62,701 bases of DNA from F1-60-MAGs149 sp037133755 (GTDB taxonomy: Bacteria; Actinomycetota; Thermoleophilia; Gaiellales; F1-60-MAGs149), in NCBI GenBank assembly GCA_037133755.1, contig JBAXNN010000014.1:1-62701 (forward strand), in the 5' to 3' direction. Positions 1 through 8,604 of this stretch are shown here, in pieces. A program made the translations under genes and the position numbers. Each line of letters begins with the position of its first letter. Within the stretch, counting starts at the first letter, position 1. The notes beneath the pieces are model-generated. The model was not told where the DNA came from, searched no databases, and saw only the letters and a list, made by a program, of their open reading frames with translations.

Positions 1-42
1 CCTCGAGGTGAATCGGTCGTTTCCGACCGAGCCACCTCGAGG
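1..42. terminator. Strong two-part hairpin at window start
   Basis: Positions 1-10 (CCTCGAGGTG) are the exact reverse complement of 33-42, and inside them 13-19 (TCGGTCG) pairs with 24-30. The nested stems leave only a 4-nt loop. No T tract follows. It may end the transcript of the gene left of the window, or insulate the MFS gene. The role is inferred from position only. Confidence 0.45.
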
Positions 43-71
43 CCTTCGCATCGTCGAGCGCTGCGACCGCG

Positions 72-77
72 TACCCT
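72..77 (+). promoter_or_regulatory. Leaderless -10 hexamer for MFS gene
   Basis: TACCCT lies 6 nt before the GTG at 84, which puts the expected transcription start at or next to the start codon. No Shine-Dalgarno sequence is present. Confidence 0.5.
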
Positions 78-83
78 GACCAC

Positions 84-1289
84 GTGCTCAACACCCGCGC
101 AGCCATTCGTCGCCTGAGCGCTGCTCGGGCGATCTCGGTGACCGGTTCGCAGGTCGCCATGATCGCGCTGACGTTCCAGATCTACGAGTTGACGAACTCC
201 GCCGTCTGGGTGTCGGCGGTCTTTCTGGCGACGTTCGCGGCGCTCGGCATCCTCACGCCAATCGGCGGCTGGCTCGGTGACACCTACGACCGGCGGATGG
301 TGATGATCATCTCCGACGTGGCCGCAGCCGCGGTGTTCGTGGGGCTCGTCTTTGCCGATCAGCCGTGGATGCTGGTCGGACTGGCCCTGCTGGCCACGAT
401 GGCCGAGGTTCCGTTTCTGCCCGCCTCGCAGGCGGCGATCCCCAATCTCGCCTCCGATGAGGATCTGGCGTGGGCCAATGGCCTCGTCTCGCAGGCGTTC
501 GCGCTGGGCATCACCGTCGGTCCGCTGATCGGTGGCGTGCTGGTTGGTGCAGTCGGCACGGGCGCCGCGTTCGGCATCAACGCCGTGTCGTTCCTCGTGT
601 CTGCCTTCCTCGTCTGGAGCGTGCGAGGCCGCTTCCAAGAGCGTGCGCGCGATACGGCTGCGGGAGACGTACCGTTCATGGAGGGCATTCGCCTGGTTTT
701 CCGCACGCGTATCTTGCTGATCGTCGTTGCTGCTGAGGTCGTCGCGTACAGCATCGTCGGCTGGGCGATGGTCTCGGATGCGCCGCTCGCCAAGCTGTTT
801 GGCGTTGGCTCGATCGGCTTCGCGGCACTGATCTCGACGTGGGGCATCGGCATGCTGATGGGCTCATGGGTGGCCGGGCGTCGGATGGGCCAGCGGCCCA
901 TCGAGATCCCGCTGCTGTTCTTCGGGATGATCGTGGACGGAGTGATGATCGCTGCGATCGGGTTGAGCCCGATCTTTGTGATGGCGCTGGTCGTCAGCGT
1001 GTTCGGTGGCGCGGCCTCCGGCATGGTCAATGTTGCGCGCCAGACGTTTTTCCAGCGTGCGGTGCCGGATCGCATCCGCTCGCGCGTGTTCTCTGTCGCC
1101 GAGGTGGTGGCGACGGCGTCGTTCATCCTCGGGCTCGCCACGGCCGGTCCGGTGATCGAGGCACTTGGTGTGCGTGTCGCCTACGTCCTGGCGGGCGTGG
1201 TCTTTGTCCTCGGTGCGCTGGTGCTGTTGCCGGCGCTGCGGCACCGTGGCGAAGGCGTGCTGGTAGACGACGACTTGCCTTCGGCATAA
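84..1289 (+). CDS. MFS transporter
   Basis: A 401-residue integral membrane protein of the major facilitator superfamily, probably a drug or metabolite exporter (MFS_3/enterobactin-exporter-like layout). Hydrophobic segments run the whole length, consistent with 12 helices. The loop motif between helices 2 and 3 is clear near residues 61-71 (GGWLGDTYDRR). The GTG start is chosen because a -10-like hexamer sits 6 nt upstream. It stands alone before the acyl-CoA dehydrogenase operon. The substrate cannot be told from sequence. Confidence 0.85.
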   Translation: MLNTRAAIRRLSAARAISVTGSQVAMIALTFQIYELTNSAVWVSAVFLATFAALGILTPIGGWLGDTYDRRMVMIISDVAAAAVFVGLVFADQPWMLVGLALLATMAEVPFLPASQAAIPNLASDEDLAWANGLVSQAFALGITVGPLIGGVLVGAVGTGAAFGINAVSFLVSAFLVWSVRGRFQERARDTAAGDVPFMEGIRLVFRTRILLIVVAAEVVAYSIVGWAMVSDAPLAKLFGVGSIGFAALISTWGIGMLMGSWVAGRRMGQRPIEIPLLFFGMIVDGVMIAAIGLSPIFVMALVVSVFGGAASGMVNVARQTFFQRAVPDRIRSRVFSVAEVVATASFILGLATAGPVIEALGVRVAYVLAGVVFVLGALVLLPALRHRGEGVLVDDDLPSA

Positions 1290-1337
1290 CACCTGTGCGA
1301 CAGTTCGCACATCCGTGCGACTGAGGAGTCCGCTGCC

Positions 1338-2489
1338 ATGACCGAGATCACCCCCGTCGATATCCAAGACGACCTCGTCGCTCTCGCGCGCGACTTCGCC
1401 GCCAACGAGATCCGCCCTGTCGCAGCGCACTACGACGAGGTCGAGGAGACACCGTGGGATCCGTTCTACAAGGCGGCCGAGATCGGCCTGACCTGTTACG
1501 ACCTGCCCGAGCACCTCGGTGGCGGCGGGATCATGGACCTCACGACCGCAGCGCGCATCCACGAGGAGCTCGTCTTCGGTGATGCCGCCATCGGCAACTT
1601 CATCGGCTCGGCCTCGTTCTTCGCCGGCACGGTCATCGCCCTCGGCGACGAGGCGCAGCAGGAGCGCTGGGTGCGCCCGCTGACTGGCCCCAAGCCGAAG
1701 CTCGGCGCGCTCGCCACGACCGAGCCCGAGGCCGGCTCCGACGCGAGCAGCATCACCACGTACGCGGAGAAGGTCGACGGCGGCTACAAGCTGAACGGCT
1801 CCAAGACCTGGATCTCGAACGCCGGCGTCGCCTCGTACTACATCGTTTTCGCCACGGTCGCCCCGGGCACGCGCAGCAAGGGCATCACCGCCTTCATCGT
1901 CGAGGACGGCGACGAGGGCTTCACCGTCGGCAACAAGCTCCACAAGCTCGGTCAGCGCGCGATCCCGACGCACGAGATCTTCTTCAAGGACGTCTTCCTG
2001 CCCGAGGATCGCCGCATCGGCGCCGAGGGCATGGGCTTCAAAGGCCTGATGCGCAAGTTCGATGAGTCTCGGGTCGTGCTCGCGGCCGGCGAGGTCGGCA
2101 TGGCGCGCGCGGCGTTCGAGTACGCCGTCGAGTACGCCACCGAGCGCAAGGCGTTCGGCGCCCCGATTCACGTCAACCAGGCCGTGTCGTTCCGCCTCGC
2201 CGACGTCAAGATGAAGATGGATCAGGCGCGCCTGATGGTGCGCCACGCCGCGCTGCTGGCTGACACGGGTCAGGACTTCGCGACCGAGGCCGCAATGGCG
2301 AAGCTCGCCGCGTCCGAGGCCGCGTGGTTCTCGGCGTGGGCCTGCTGCCAGACACTCGGCGGCTACTCGTACTCGCGCGAGTACCCGGCCGAGAAGTGGC
2401 TGCGTGACGCCAAGCTGGAGGAGCTCTGGGAGGGCACCAGCGACATCATGCGCCTGATCATCTCCCGCTCCCTGTTCCCCCGCGTCTAG
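1338..2489 (+). CDS. Acyl-CoA dehydrogenase
   Basis: A 383-residue FAD enzyme that oxidises an acyl-CoA to the 2-enoyl-CoA and passes electrons to ETF. Family signatures are the flavin/substrate segment TEPEAGSDASS in the first half and the C-terminal LWEGTSDIMR, where the Glu is the usual catalytic base position. A GAGGAG ribosome site precedes the ATG. It is followed after 24 nt by a second acyl-CoA dehydrogenase and a TetR gene, so the three look co-transcribed. Chain-length or branch specificity is not readable. Confidence 0.9.
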   Translation: MTEITPVDIQDDLVALARDFAANEIRPVAAHYDEVEETPWDPFYKAAEIGLTCYDLPEHLGGGGIMDLTTAARIHEELVFGDAAIGNFIGSASFFAGTVIALGDEAQQERWVRPLTGPKPKLGALATTEPEAGSDASSITTYAEKVDGGYKLNGSKTWISNAGVASYYIVFATVAPGTRSKGITAFIVEDGDEGFTVGNKLHKLGQRAIPTHEIFFKDVFLPEDRRIGAEGMGFKGLMRKFDESRVVLAAGEVGMARAAFEYAVEYATERKAFGAPIHVNQAVSFRLADVKMKMDQARLMVRHAALLADTGQDFATEAAMAKLAASEAAWFSAWACCQTLGGYSYSREYPAEKWLRDAKLEELWEGTSDIMRLIISRSLFPRV

Positions 2490-2513
2490 CGCGCCCGTAG
2501 CCAAGGAATCACG

Positions 2514-3689
2514 ATGGACCTGTCCCTGAACGCGCGCGAGCTGGAGATTCAGCAGCGCTCCCGCCGGCTCTGCGACGAGCATCTGCTCCCGCTCGAGATC
2601 CTCTGCGACGAGAACGACGGCCTCACGCCCGAGCAGCTCGCCCCGACCTACCAGGGCGTGCTCGATGCGCACCTTAACGCGGTCAACATGGCCACGGAGT
2701 GGGGCGGCCAGGGCATGTCGATCTTCGAGCAGGTCCTCTCGCAGGAGCAGCTCGGCCGCTCGACCAACGCGCTGTGGGACGTCGTCTGGCGCCCGGCCAA
2801 CGTGCTCAAGTACTGCACGCCGGAGCAGCGCGAGCGCTTCCTGATCCCCGAGATCGAGGGCAAGCGCCGCTCCTGCTACGCGATCACCGAGGCCGACGCT
2901 GGCTCCGATCCGTCGGTGCTGGCCACGAAGGCCGTCCGCGACGGGGACGGCTTCGTCCTCAACGGCGAGAAGTGGTACGTCACCGTCGGCGACGTCGCGG
3001 ATTACCAGATCGTCGTGGCCGACGTCCCGGGCGAGGGCCCGACGTCGTTCCTGATCGACCGCGATCAGGAGGGCGTGGAGGAGTTCCGCACGCCCCGCTA
3101 CATGCACCACTTCGTCTACGAGCATCCGATCTTCCGCTACCACGACGTCAAGGTCGGGGCGGACCGCGTGCTCGGCACCGTGGGCGAGGGCTACAACCTC
3201 ACCAAGGAGTGGTTCATGGAGGAGCGCCTGATGATCGCGGCGCGCTGCCTCGGCGGTGCCGAGCGCTGCCTCGAGGACGCCTTCGCCTACGCCGAGGAGC
3301 GTGAGCAGTTCGGCGAGCGCATCATCGAATTCCAGGGTGTGTCGTTCCCGCTGGCCGAGGCCGTCGCGGACATCGCGGCGGCGCGCGCCGTCACGTACCA
3401 GGTGGCTTGGGAAGTCACGCAGGGCACGATCGACCCGAAGACCCTGCACGCCAAGGCCGCGTCGATCAAGCTCTTTGCCTCGGAGATGGCCAACCGCGTC
3501 GTCGACTCGTGCGTCCAGGTGCTGGGCGGGCGCGGCTACATGCGCGAGAACGCCGTCGAGCGGTTCTACCGCGACTTGCGCGTCGACCGCATCTGGGAGG
3601 GCACGAGCGAGATCCAGAAGGTCGTGCTCGTCAACGAGATGCGCAAGCGCGGCACGCATGCCGTGGCGGCCTGGCCGAAGCAGGGCTGA
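2514..3689 (+). CDS. Acyl-CoA dehydrogenase (second paralogue)
   Basis: A 391-residue acyl-CoA dehydrogenase with ITEADAGSDPSV in the FAD/substrate region, a LGGRGYMREN segment, and IWEGTSEIQK near the C terminus carrying the usual catalytic Glu position. It is clearly divergent from the enzyme just upstream, so this is not a recent duplication. AAGGA lies before the ATG. Its TGA overlaps the ATG of the following TetR gene. The pair may act as a heteromer or on successive substrates, as with other paired dehydrogenases in actinobacteria; that is inference. Confidence 0.9.
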   Translation: MDLSLNARELEIQQRSRRLCDEHLLPLEILCDENDGLTPEQLAPTYQGVLDAHLNAVNMATEWGGQGMSIFEQVLSQEQLGRSTNALWDVVWRPANVLKYCTPEQRERFLIPEIEGKRRSCYAITEADAGSDPSVLATKAVRDGDGFVLNGEKWYVTVGDVADYQIVVADVPGEGPTSFLIDRDQEGVEEFRTPRYMHHFVYEHPIFRYHDVKVGADRVLGTVGEGYNLTKEWFMEERLMIAARCLGGAERCLEDAFAYAEEREQFGERIIEFQGVSFPLAEAVADIAAARAVTYQVAWEVTQGTIDPKTLHAKAASIKLFASEMANRVVDSCVQVLGGRGYMRENAVERFYRDLRVDRIWEGTSEIQKVVLVNEMRKRGTHAVAAWPKQG

Positions 3690-4279
3690 TGCCCCGCACC
3701 TCCGTCGAGGCGCTGCGGCGCACCGAGATCGTCAACGGCGCGATCCGCCTGATCGCCCGCGAGGGCTACGAGGCAACGACCATGCGCGGTCTCGCGGCCG
3801 AGCTCGACGTCTCCACGGGCACGATCACGCACTGGTTCGCCACCAAGAACCAGGTGTTGGGTGCCACGCTGGAGGAGCTCGCGTCGCGCTTCGCGGCGCG
3901 GACGGCCGCCGAGCTCGAGCACGCGACCACGCCGATCGAGGTCCTGATCGCGCTTGGCGACGCCTCGGTGCCGGACACCCCGGAGCGGATGGACGACCAG
4001 CGGGTCTGGGGCGAGCTCGGTGCCCGCGCAGCGCGCACGCCCGATCTCGCCGAGCGCCACGAGCGCCTCTACGCGGGCTGGCGGCGCCAGATGGAGAAGG
4101 CCGTCGAGGCCGGCATCAAGGCCAAGGTCTTCCGCAAGACGGACGCTGCCGAGTGGGCACGCACCTACGCGGCGCTGATCGACGGCCTCGCCCTGCACGT
4201 GCTGCTGCACCCCGAGTCGGTCACGCCGGAGCGCATGCGCGCCGCGATCCGCGCACACGTGGCCGTGACGCTGGGCTAG
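3689..4279 (+). CDS. TetR-family transcriptional regulator
   Basis: A 196-residue regulator. The N-terminal helix-turn-helix is typical of TetR (EGYEATTMRGLAAELDVS, then a TGTITHWFATKNQVL recognition-helix stretch), followed by an all-helical ligand domain. I chose the ATG that overlaps the stop codon of the dehydrogenase before it (TGATG); a longer upstream reading in this frame is only a shadow of that gene. Its place at the end of the acyl-CoA dehydrogenase operon suggests autoregulation of that operon in response to an acyl-CoA. Confidence 0.88.
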   Translation: MPRTSVEALRRTEIVNGAIRLIAREGYEATTMRGLAAELDVSTGTITHWFATKNQVLGATLEELASRFAARTAAELEHATTPIEVLIALGDASVPDTPERMDDQRVWGELGARAARTPDLAERHERLYAGWRRQMEKAVEAGIKAKVFRKTDAAEWARTYAALIDGLALHVLLHPESVTPERMRAAIRAHVAVTLG

Positions 4280-5466
4280 CGCCGGTAGCTGTCGGCGAAC
4301 TGCACGGCGGTGCGCGCCGACAGTCCGTGTCCCTGCACCGCGAAGCGCATCGCTTCGGCATCGAGCCCGTCCGGCACTTCGCCGAGGCGATCGCGCACGA
4401 GGCGATGGCAGATCGCGAGGTAGGCGTCGCGGTCCTGGCGGCCGAAGCGGACGCGGCGGCCGAAGCGGGCGGCGAGCGCGGACTTCTCCCCGGCGGTCTC
4501 GGCCTGATCGACGTCGTCGGCGCGCTCGGACTGCGAGGAGTGCATGAGATTGAGGCGGTTCGAGGTGGCCCACACGATGACGTTCGGCGGACGCTCGGCC
4601 ACGCCACCGTCGAGCGTGGCGCGCAGCATGCGGTCGAGACGATCATCGTCGTCGACCACGAGGTCGTCGAGGAAGAGGATCGTGCGCGGCCCATCGCGCA
4701 GCGCGAGCAGCGCCTCCTCGACGTCGTCGAGCTGATCGCGCTCGACCTGCACGAGGCGCACGCCCTGATCGGCGTACGCGTCGGCGCAGGCGCGCACTGC
4801 TGCCGACTTGCCGGTGCCGGGCGGGCCGTAGAGCAGCGCGTCGTTGGCGGGCGCGCCGTGGAGGAACGCCTGCAGGTCCTCGAGGAGCGGTGCCCGCTGG
4901 TCCTCGTAGCCCGTCAGGTCGGCAAGCGCGATGCGGTCGGGCGTACCGACGCCAACCAGCTGGCCGTCGAGCCAGCGCAGCACGCGATGGATGGCGAGGT
5001 CGCCCGTGGCGTCGGTGGCATGGAAGTCCGCGAGTGCGGTCGCGTGGGGGAGCCAGTTGCCGTCTGTCGTCAGCGTGTCGATCAGGGTGACGGCAGCCGG
5101 GGGCATCGCGTCGCGCGTGCGGGGCGGCAACGACGAACCGGCCAGCGCACCATCAAGGCCATGGCGCTGGAGCAGGCGGCGGGCGTCGTCGTGGGCCAGG
5201 GTGCCGAGGCGCGCCAGTTCGGCACCCGCGAGCGCGAGGCGCGGATCGTCAGCGGCGAGCCCCGTGCGGGCGGCCGTTGCGAACGGCCCGTCGGAGGCGA
5301 CCACGGCCAGCGCGATCGCCGTGGTGGCGTCGAGCTCATGACCCATTGCGGCACGTGCCGCGTCGGCCGCCAGCAGCTCGCTGTCGGGGTTCTCCGCCAG
5401 CTCGAGGAGCGCACCGACGAGCGGGTCGTCGTGCAGGTCAGCGTACGCGACGAGCGGTGGCGTCAC
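4276..5466 (-). CDS. DUF815-type AAA ATPase
   Basis: A 396-residue protein. Residues 1-175 are helical and unrecognised. The C-terminal half is a DUF815-like AAA domain with Walker A at 213-221 (YGPPGTGKS), a Walker B-like ILFLDDLVVDDDD, and the family segment ATLDGG...PPNVIVWATSNRLNLM. The GTG start overlaps the stop of the ureohydrolase gene (GTGA), which decides the start over longer readings. It converges on the TetR gene, overlapping it by 4 nt. DUF815 proteins have no settled role; the operon partners suggest neither a clear substrate nor a pathway. Confidence 0.8.
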   Translation of the reverse strand: MTPPLVAYADLHDDPLVGALLELAENPDSELLAADAARAAMGHELDATTAIALAVVASDGPFATAARTGLAADDPRLALAGAELARLGTLAHDDARRLLQRHGLDGALAGSSLPPRTRDAMPPAAVTLIDTLTTDGNWLPHATALADFHATDATGDLAIHRVLRWLDGQLVGVGTPDRIALADLTGYEDQRAPLLEDLQAFLHGAPANDALLYGPPGTGKSAAVRACADAYADQGVRLVQVERDQLDDVEEALLALRDGPRTILFLDDLVVDDDDRLDRMLRATLDGGVAERPPNVIVWATSNRLNLMHSSQSERADDVDQAETAGEKSALAARFGRRVRFGRQDRDAYLAICHRLVRDRLGEVPDGLDAEAMRFAVQGHGLSARTAVQFADSYRR

Positions 5467-6464
5467 GGCTTCTCGTGGCGGGACTCGCGCCCCGTGCGCC
5501 GCAGCGCCATGCCGTTGAGACCCTCGAGCAGCACGCGATGGCCGGCCATCGCGGTGATCGCGGCGTGGTCGTACGGCGGCGAGACCTCGACGAGGTCGAA
5601 CGCCGCGACGTCGAGCTCGCTCGTGATGGTGCGGACGGAGCGCAGCAGCTCGCGCGTGGTCAGGCCACCGGGCTCGGGCGTGCCGGTGCCCGGCGCGTAG
5701 GCGGGGTCGAGCACGTCGATGTCGACGGTCAGGTAGGTCTTCGGCGCAGCGGCACGAGCGTGGTGGATCGCCTCGCGCACGACGTCGGCGATGCCGCGAT
5801 CCATGACCTCGTCCATCGTCGCCCATTGCATGCCCTGCTCGCGCATCCACTGGAACAGCTCGGGCCCGGGCCACGTGCCACGCAGGCCGATCTGGAAGAT
5901 GTTCGTCCCCTTCAGGTGGCCGCGCTCGATCGCGGCGCGGAAGGGCGTGCCGTGTGGCGGCTCGCCATCCTCGGGCACGCCGGTGTCGGCATGCGTGTCG
6001 AAGTGGATCACCGAGTAGCCGTCGGCACCGAACTGCGCGTGCATGGCGGCGAGCATTGCGTGCGACAGCGAGTGGTCGCCGCCGATCACGACGGGCACGG
6101 TGTCGGTCGCGAGCGCTGCACCGGCGGCTTCGGTCAGGAGCGCATGCGAGCGGGGGAGGTCGCTGGCGACCACGTCGATATCGCCCCAGTCGACGATGCG
6201 GAGCTCTTTGAGGGGATCGATGCCGGCGTGCATGCTGGGGCGATCACCCGTGACGTTGATGTCCTCGGCGGTGCGCACTGCCTGCGGGCCGAAGCGCGTG
6301 CCTGGGCGGTACGAGACGCCCTCGTCGAAGGGCGCGCCGATCACGACGGCGTCAGCAGCGGCGACATCGTCGCGCGACGACGCCAGCGGCACACCGCAGA
6401 AGGTGCGCACGACGCCGTAGAACGCGTGGTAGGAGCCGTGGACCGGGTCGTGTGGCTCGCTCAT
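5463..6464 (-). CDS. Agmatinase/arginase-family ureohydrolase
   Basis: A 333-residue binuclear Mn ureohydrolase. All metal motifs are present: GGDHS, FDTHAD and TVDIDVLDPAYAPGTGTPEPGG. The family removes urea from agmatine, arginine or guanidino acids; the exact substrate is uncertain. I chose the ATG at 6464 because it overlaps the OsmC stop (ATGA); an in-frame ATG 18 nt earlier is possible. It is one of two such enzymes in the window (see 38849-39787), and they are only distantly alike. Confidence 0.88.
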   Translation of the reverse strand: MSEPHDPVHGSYHAFYGVVRTFCGVPLASSRDDVAAADAVVIGAPFDEGVSYRPGTRFGPQAVRTAEDINVTGDRPSMHAGIDPLKELRIVDWGDIDVVASDLPRSHALLTEAAGAALATDTVPVVIGGDHSLSHAMLAAMHAQFGADGYSVIHFDTHADTGVPEDGEPPHGTPFRAAIERGHLKGTNIFQIGLRGTWPGPELFQWMREQGMQWATMDEVMDRGIADVVREAIHHARAAAPKTYLTVDIDVLDPAYAPGTGTPEPGGLTTRELLRSVRTITSELDVAAFDLVEVSPPYDHAAITAMAGHRVLLEGLNGMALRRTGRESRHEKP

Positions 6465-6913
6465 CGCTCGCTGATCTCCCAATCGTTCTGGATCTCCGCA
6501 CTCGTGGAGGCGGAGATGAAGCAGTCGCGTTCGGCCTTGCCGATCAGCTCGCGCGCCTGCTCGGCGTGCCCGGCGGCGACGACGACGCGGGGACGCTGAT
6601 GCACGTGCACGAACGCGTAGCGGCCGTCCTCCACGCGGCGCATGACGGTGCCGCCGATCTCGGAGCCGTACTCCAGCACGTCAACACCCTTGTGCTCGGC
6701 GTGCGCGAGGAACGAGATCATCGTGCAGGAGGCAAGGCTGCCCAGGAACAGGTGCTCCGGGCTCCAGCGGTCCTCCTCCCCCATGGGGAAGTCGGAGGGC
6801 GGTCCCGACAGGATCGACGGACGTCCTTCGGTGCTGAGCGTGGAGGCACGGCGACCATCCCACGCCACCTCGACGTCGTACTGGAAGCTCTTGTGGTTCG
6901 GCACGTGACCCAT
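6461..6913 (-). CDS. OsmC-family protein
   Basis: A 150-residue OsmC/Ohr-fold protein. Typical features are EHLFLGSLASCTMISFLAHAEHKG, split here as the EHLFLGSLASC peroxidatic-Cys segment and the hydrophobic helix after it, and a C-terminal AERDCFISAS with the second family Cys. Family members reduce organic hydroperoxides or related oxidants using dithiols. It is the first gene of a minus-strand operon with the ureohydrolase and the DUF815 ATPase. A longer upstream reading exists, but the ATG at 6913 fits the family length. Confidence 0.85.
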   Translation of the reverse strand: MGHVPNHKSFQYDVEVAWDGRRASTLSTEGRPSILSGPPSDFPMGEEDRWSPEHLFLGSLASCTMISFLAHAEHKGVDVLEYGSEIGGTVMRRVEDGRYAFVHVHQRPRVVVAAGHAEQARELIGKAERDCFISASTSAEIQNDWEISER

Positions 6914-7049
6914 CTTACCGGTGTCTCGGGGAGTGCCGCCGCGTGCTCGCAACGCTGCCATGCTTCCGGCACATCGGGGAACCTCCCCCGACGTGGACGG
7001 CGTCCAATAGGATCCCGCCCGAACCGATTTTCTGCAGGAGACCGACACC

Positions 7050-7481
7050 GTGTCCGACGACAGCACCGAGACCGAGATCGAGGCAACCGCCGAGGCTGAG
7101 GCCGAGGCGCCCGCCGCTGACGCGACCGAGGCCGTGGCCGACGCCGCTGCTGAGGAGACTCCCGCCGAGGCCGTGGCCGAGGCCGACCTGCCTGAGGTCG
7201 CTGGCGAGTCCGCCGAGTCCGGCGAGGCCGCTGAGGTCTACGACGCTCCTGCCGCCACCGCGACGATCGTCCAGGACGGTCCGACGGTCGCCCGCGTGTA
7301 CATCTGCAAGCACGGTCACCGCACGATCTCGCTCTGGCAGGTGCCGGAGACGTGCCTCCGCCGCGTCAAGGGCCACATCTGCGGCGAGGCCACGGTGCCG
7401 CTGGCCGATGCGCCTGCGGACGCCAAGGAGAAGATGCTCAACCCGCTGAAGGCCTCCAAGAAGGCCGCGAAGAAGTCGTAA
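7050..7481 (+). CDS. Unknown protein, acidic N terminus with Cys/His C-terminal domain
   Basis: A 143-residue protein of unknown function. The first 65 residues are low-complexity Ala/Glu/Asp. The last 65 look folded and contain CKHGHR, then two more Cys (ETCLRRVKGHIC), a possible zinc site, and end in a Lys-rich tail. The GTG start has AGGAGA about 9 nt upstream, and a -10-like TAGGAT lies near 7007. Its stop overlaps the ATG of the next gene (TAATG), so the two are translationally coupled. I do not recognise a family. Confidence 0.65.
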   Translation: MSDDSTETEIEATAEAEAEAPAADATEAVADAAAEETPAEAVAEADLPEVAGESAESGEAAEVYDAPAATATIVQDGPTVARVYICKHGHRTISLWQVPETCLRRVKGHICGEATVPLADAPADAKEKMLNPLKASKKAAKKS

Positions 7482-7747
7482 TGGGCGGGCCCGACCTCTC
7501 CAATCCGCTCGGCATGTCGTGGCTTCAGCCGCTGACGGAGGACGAGCGCTCGCGCCTCATCTTCTCCGAGGCCGGCGAGATGCTGGACGATGGCGACTGG
7601 TACGTCGACGCGACGAGCCCGAAGCGCGGTCCCGTGCTGGCGCTCGAGGGCGAGTTCGTGCCGAAGCAGGGTCTCTACATCCGTCGCTCCAAGGTGGGCG
7701 AGGATCTGTGGGGCCGCGTGACGCTCGCCGCGTCCGGCAAGCTGTAA
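7481..7747 (+). CDS. Small unknown protein
   Basis: An 88-residue soluble protein with no recognised domain. It is moderately acidic, with aromatic residues in the middle (DDGDWYVDATS) and a short C-terminal beta-like stretch (GLYIRRSKVGEDLWGRVTL). The ATG overlaps the preceding stop (TAATG); a longer upstream reading in this frame is a shadow. Coupling to the Cys/His protein suggests that the two work together. Confidence 0.6.
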   Translation: MGGPDLSNPLGMSWLQPLTEDERSRLIFSEAGEMLDDGDWYVDATSPKRGPVLALEGEFVPKQGLYIRRSKVGEDLWGRVTLAASGKL

Positions 7748-7840
7748 ACCGCATCTGCACCAGCCCCGCCGTCAGCCTTCAGCCGGCGTGCGCTAGCCTG
7801 CGATTAGTCCCTGACCGACCGATCAGACGGAGTTCCCCCT

Positions 7841-8602
7841 GTGAGTGCTGAGCCCGAAACGGCAACCGCGATGACCGCCACCGGCGATGTCGTGGTCGCG
7901 ACCGACCTGTCGAAGATCTACGGCGAAGGCGATTCCGAGGTACGCGCGCTCGATGGCGTGTCCGTCTCGTTCCCCAAGGGACAGCTCGCCGCCGTGATGG
8001 GCCCGTCGGGCTCGGGCAAGTCGACGCTGATGCACATCCTGGCTGGCCTCGATCGTCCGACCAGCGGCAGCGTCCTCGTCGACGGTACGGAGCTCGCCGG
8101 CCTCAACGACCAGAAGCTCACGCTTCTGCGTCGCGACAAGATCGGCTTCGTCTTCCAATTCTTCAACCTGCTGCCGATGCTCACCGCCAAGGAGAACATC
8201 GAGCTGCCCATGAAGATCGCCGGCGCCAAGCCCGATCCGGAGTGGGAGGCCACGCTTGTCGAGGCAACCGGTCTCGGTACGCGCCTCACCCACAAGCCGG
8301 CCGAGCTGTCGGGCGGCCAACAGCAGCGCGTCGCCGTGGCGCGCGCGCTGCTTTCGAAGCCCGCCGTCATCTTCGGCGACGAGCCGACGGGCAACCTCGA
8401 CTCCAAGACCAGTGGCGAGGTCCTCGACCTGCTGCGCCGTGCCGTCGATGAGTTCGACCAGACCGTGATCATGGTCACCCACGACGCCAGCGCCGCCGCG
8501 ATTGCCGACCGCGTGCTGTTTCTGCGCGACGGCAAGATCGTGCGCGATGCCGGCCGCCTGTCGGCTGGCGAGATCCTCGACACGATCAAGACGCTGGAGT
8601 AG
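7841..8602 (+). CDS. ABC transporter ATP-binding protein (LolD/MacB type)
   Basis: A 253-residue ATPase. It has Walker A at residues 54-61 (GPSGSGKS), the signature LSGGQQQRVAVARAL, Walker B leading to FGDEPTGNLDS, and the switch His in VTHD. The EPTGNLDS form is typical of the LolD/MacB/FtsE group, which drives mechanotransmission rather than substrate passage. GTG start with GGAG upstream. The permease follows after 2 nt, so the two form one exporter operon. Confidence 0.92.
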   Translation: MSAEPETATAMTATGDVVVATDLSKIYGEGDSEVRALDGVSVSFPKGQLAAVMGPSGSGKSTLMHILAGLDRPTSGSVLVDGTELAGLNDQKLTLLRRDKIGFVFQFFNLLPMLTAKENIELPMKIAGAKPDPEWEATLVEATGLGTRLTHKPAELSGGQQQRVAVARALLSKPAVIFGDEPTGNLDSKTSGEVLDLLRRAVDEFDQTVIMVTHDASAAAIADRVLFLRDGKIVRDAGRLSAGEILDTIKTLE

Positions 8603-8604
8603 GC

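Noticed and set aside
864..3659. Long minus-strand reading frame opposite the acyl-CoA dehydrogenases
   Set aside because: Same antisense artefact: low-complexity composition and full overlap with two clear enzymes.
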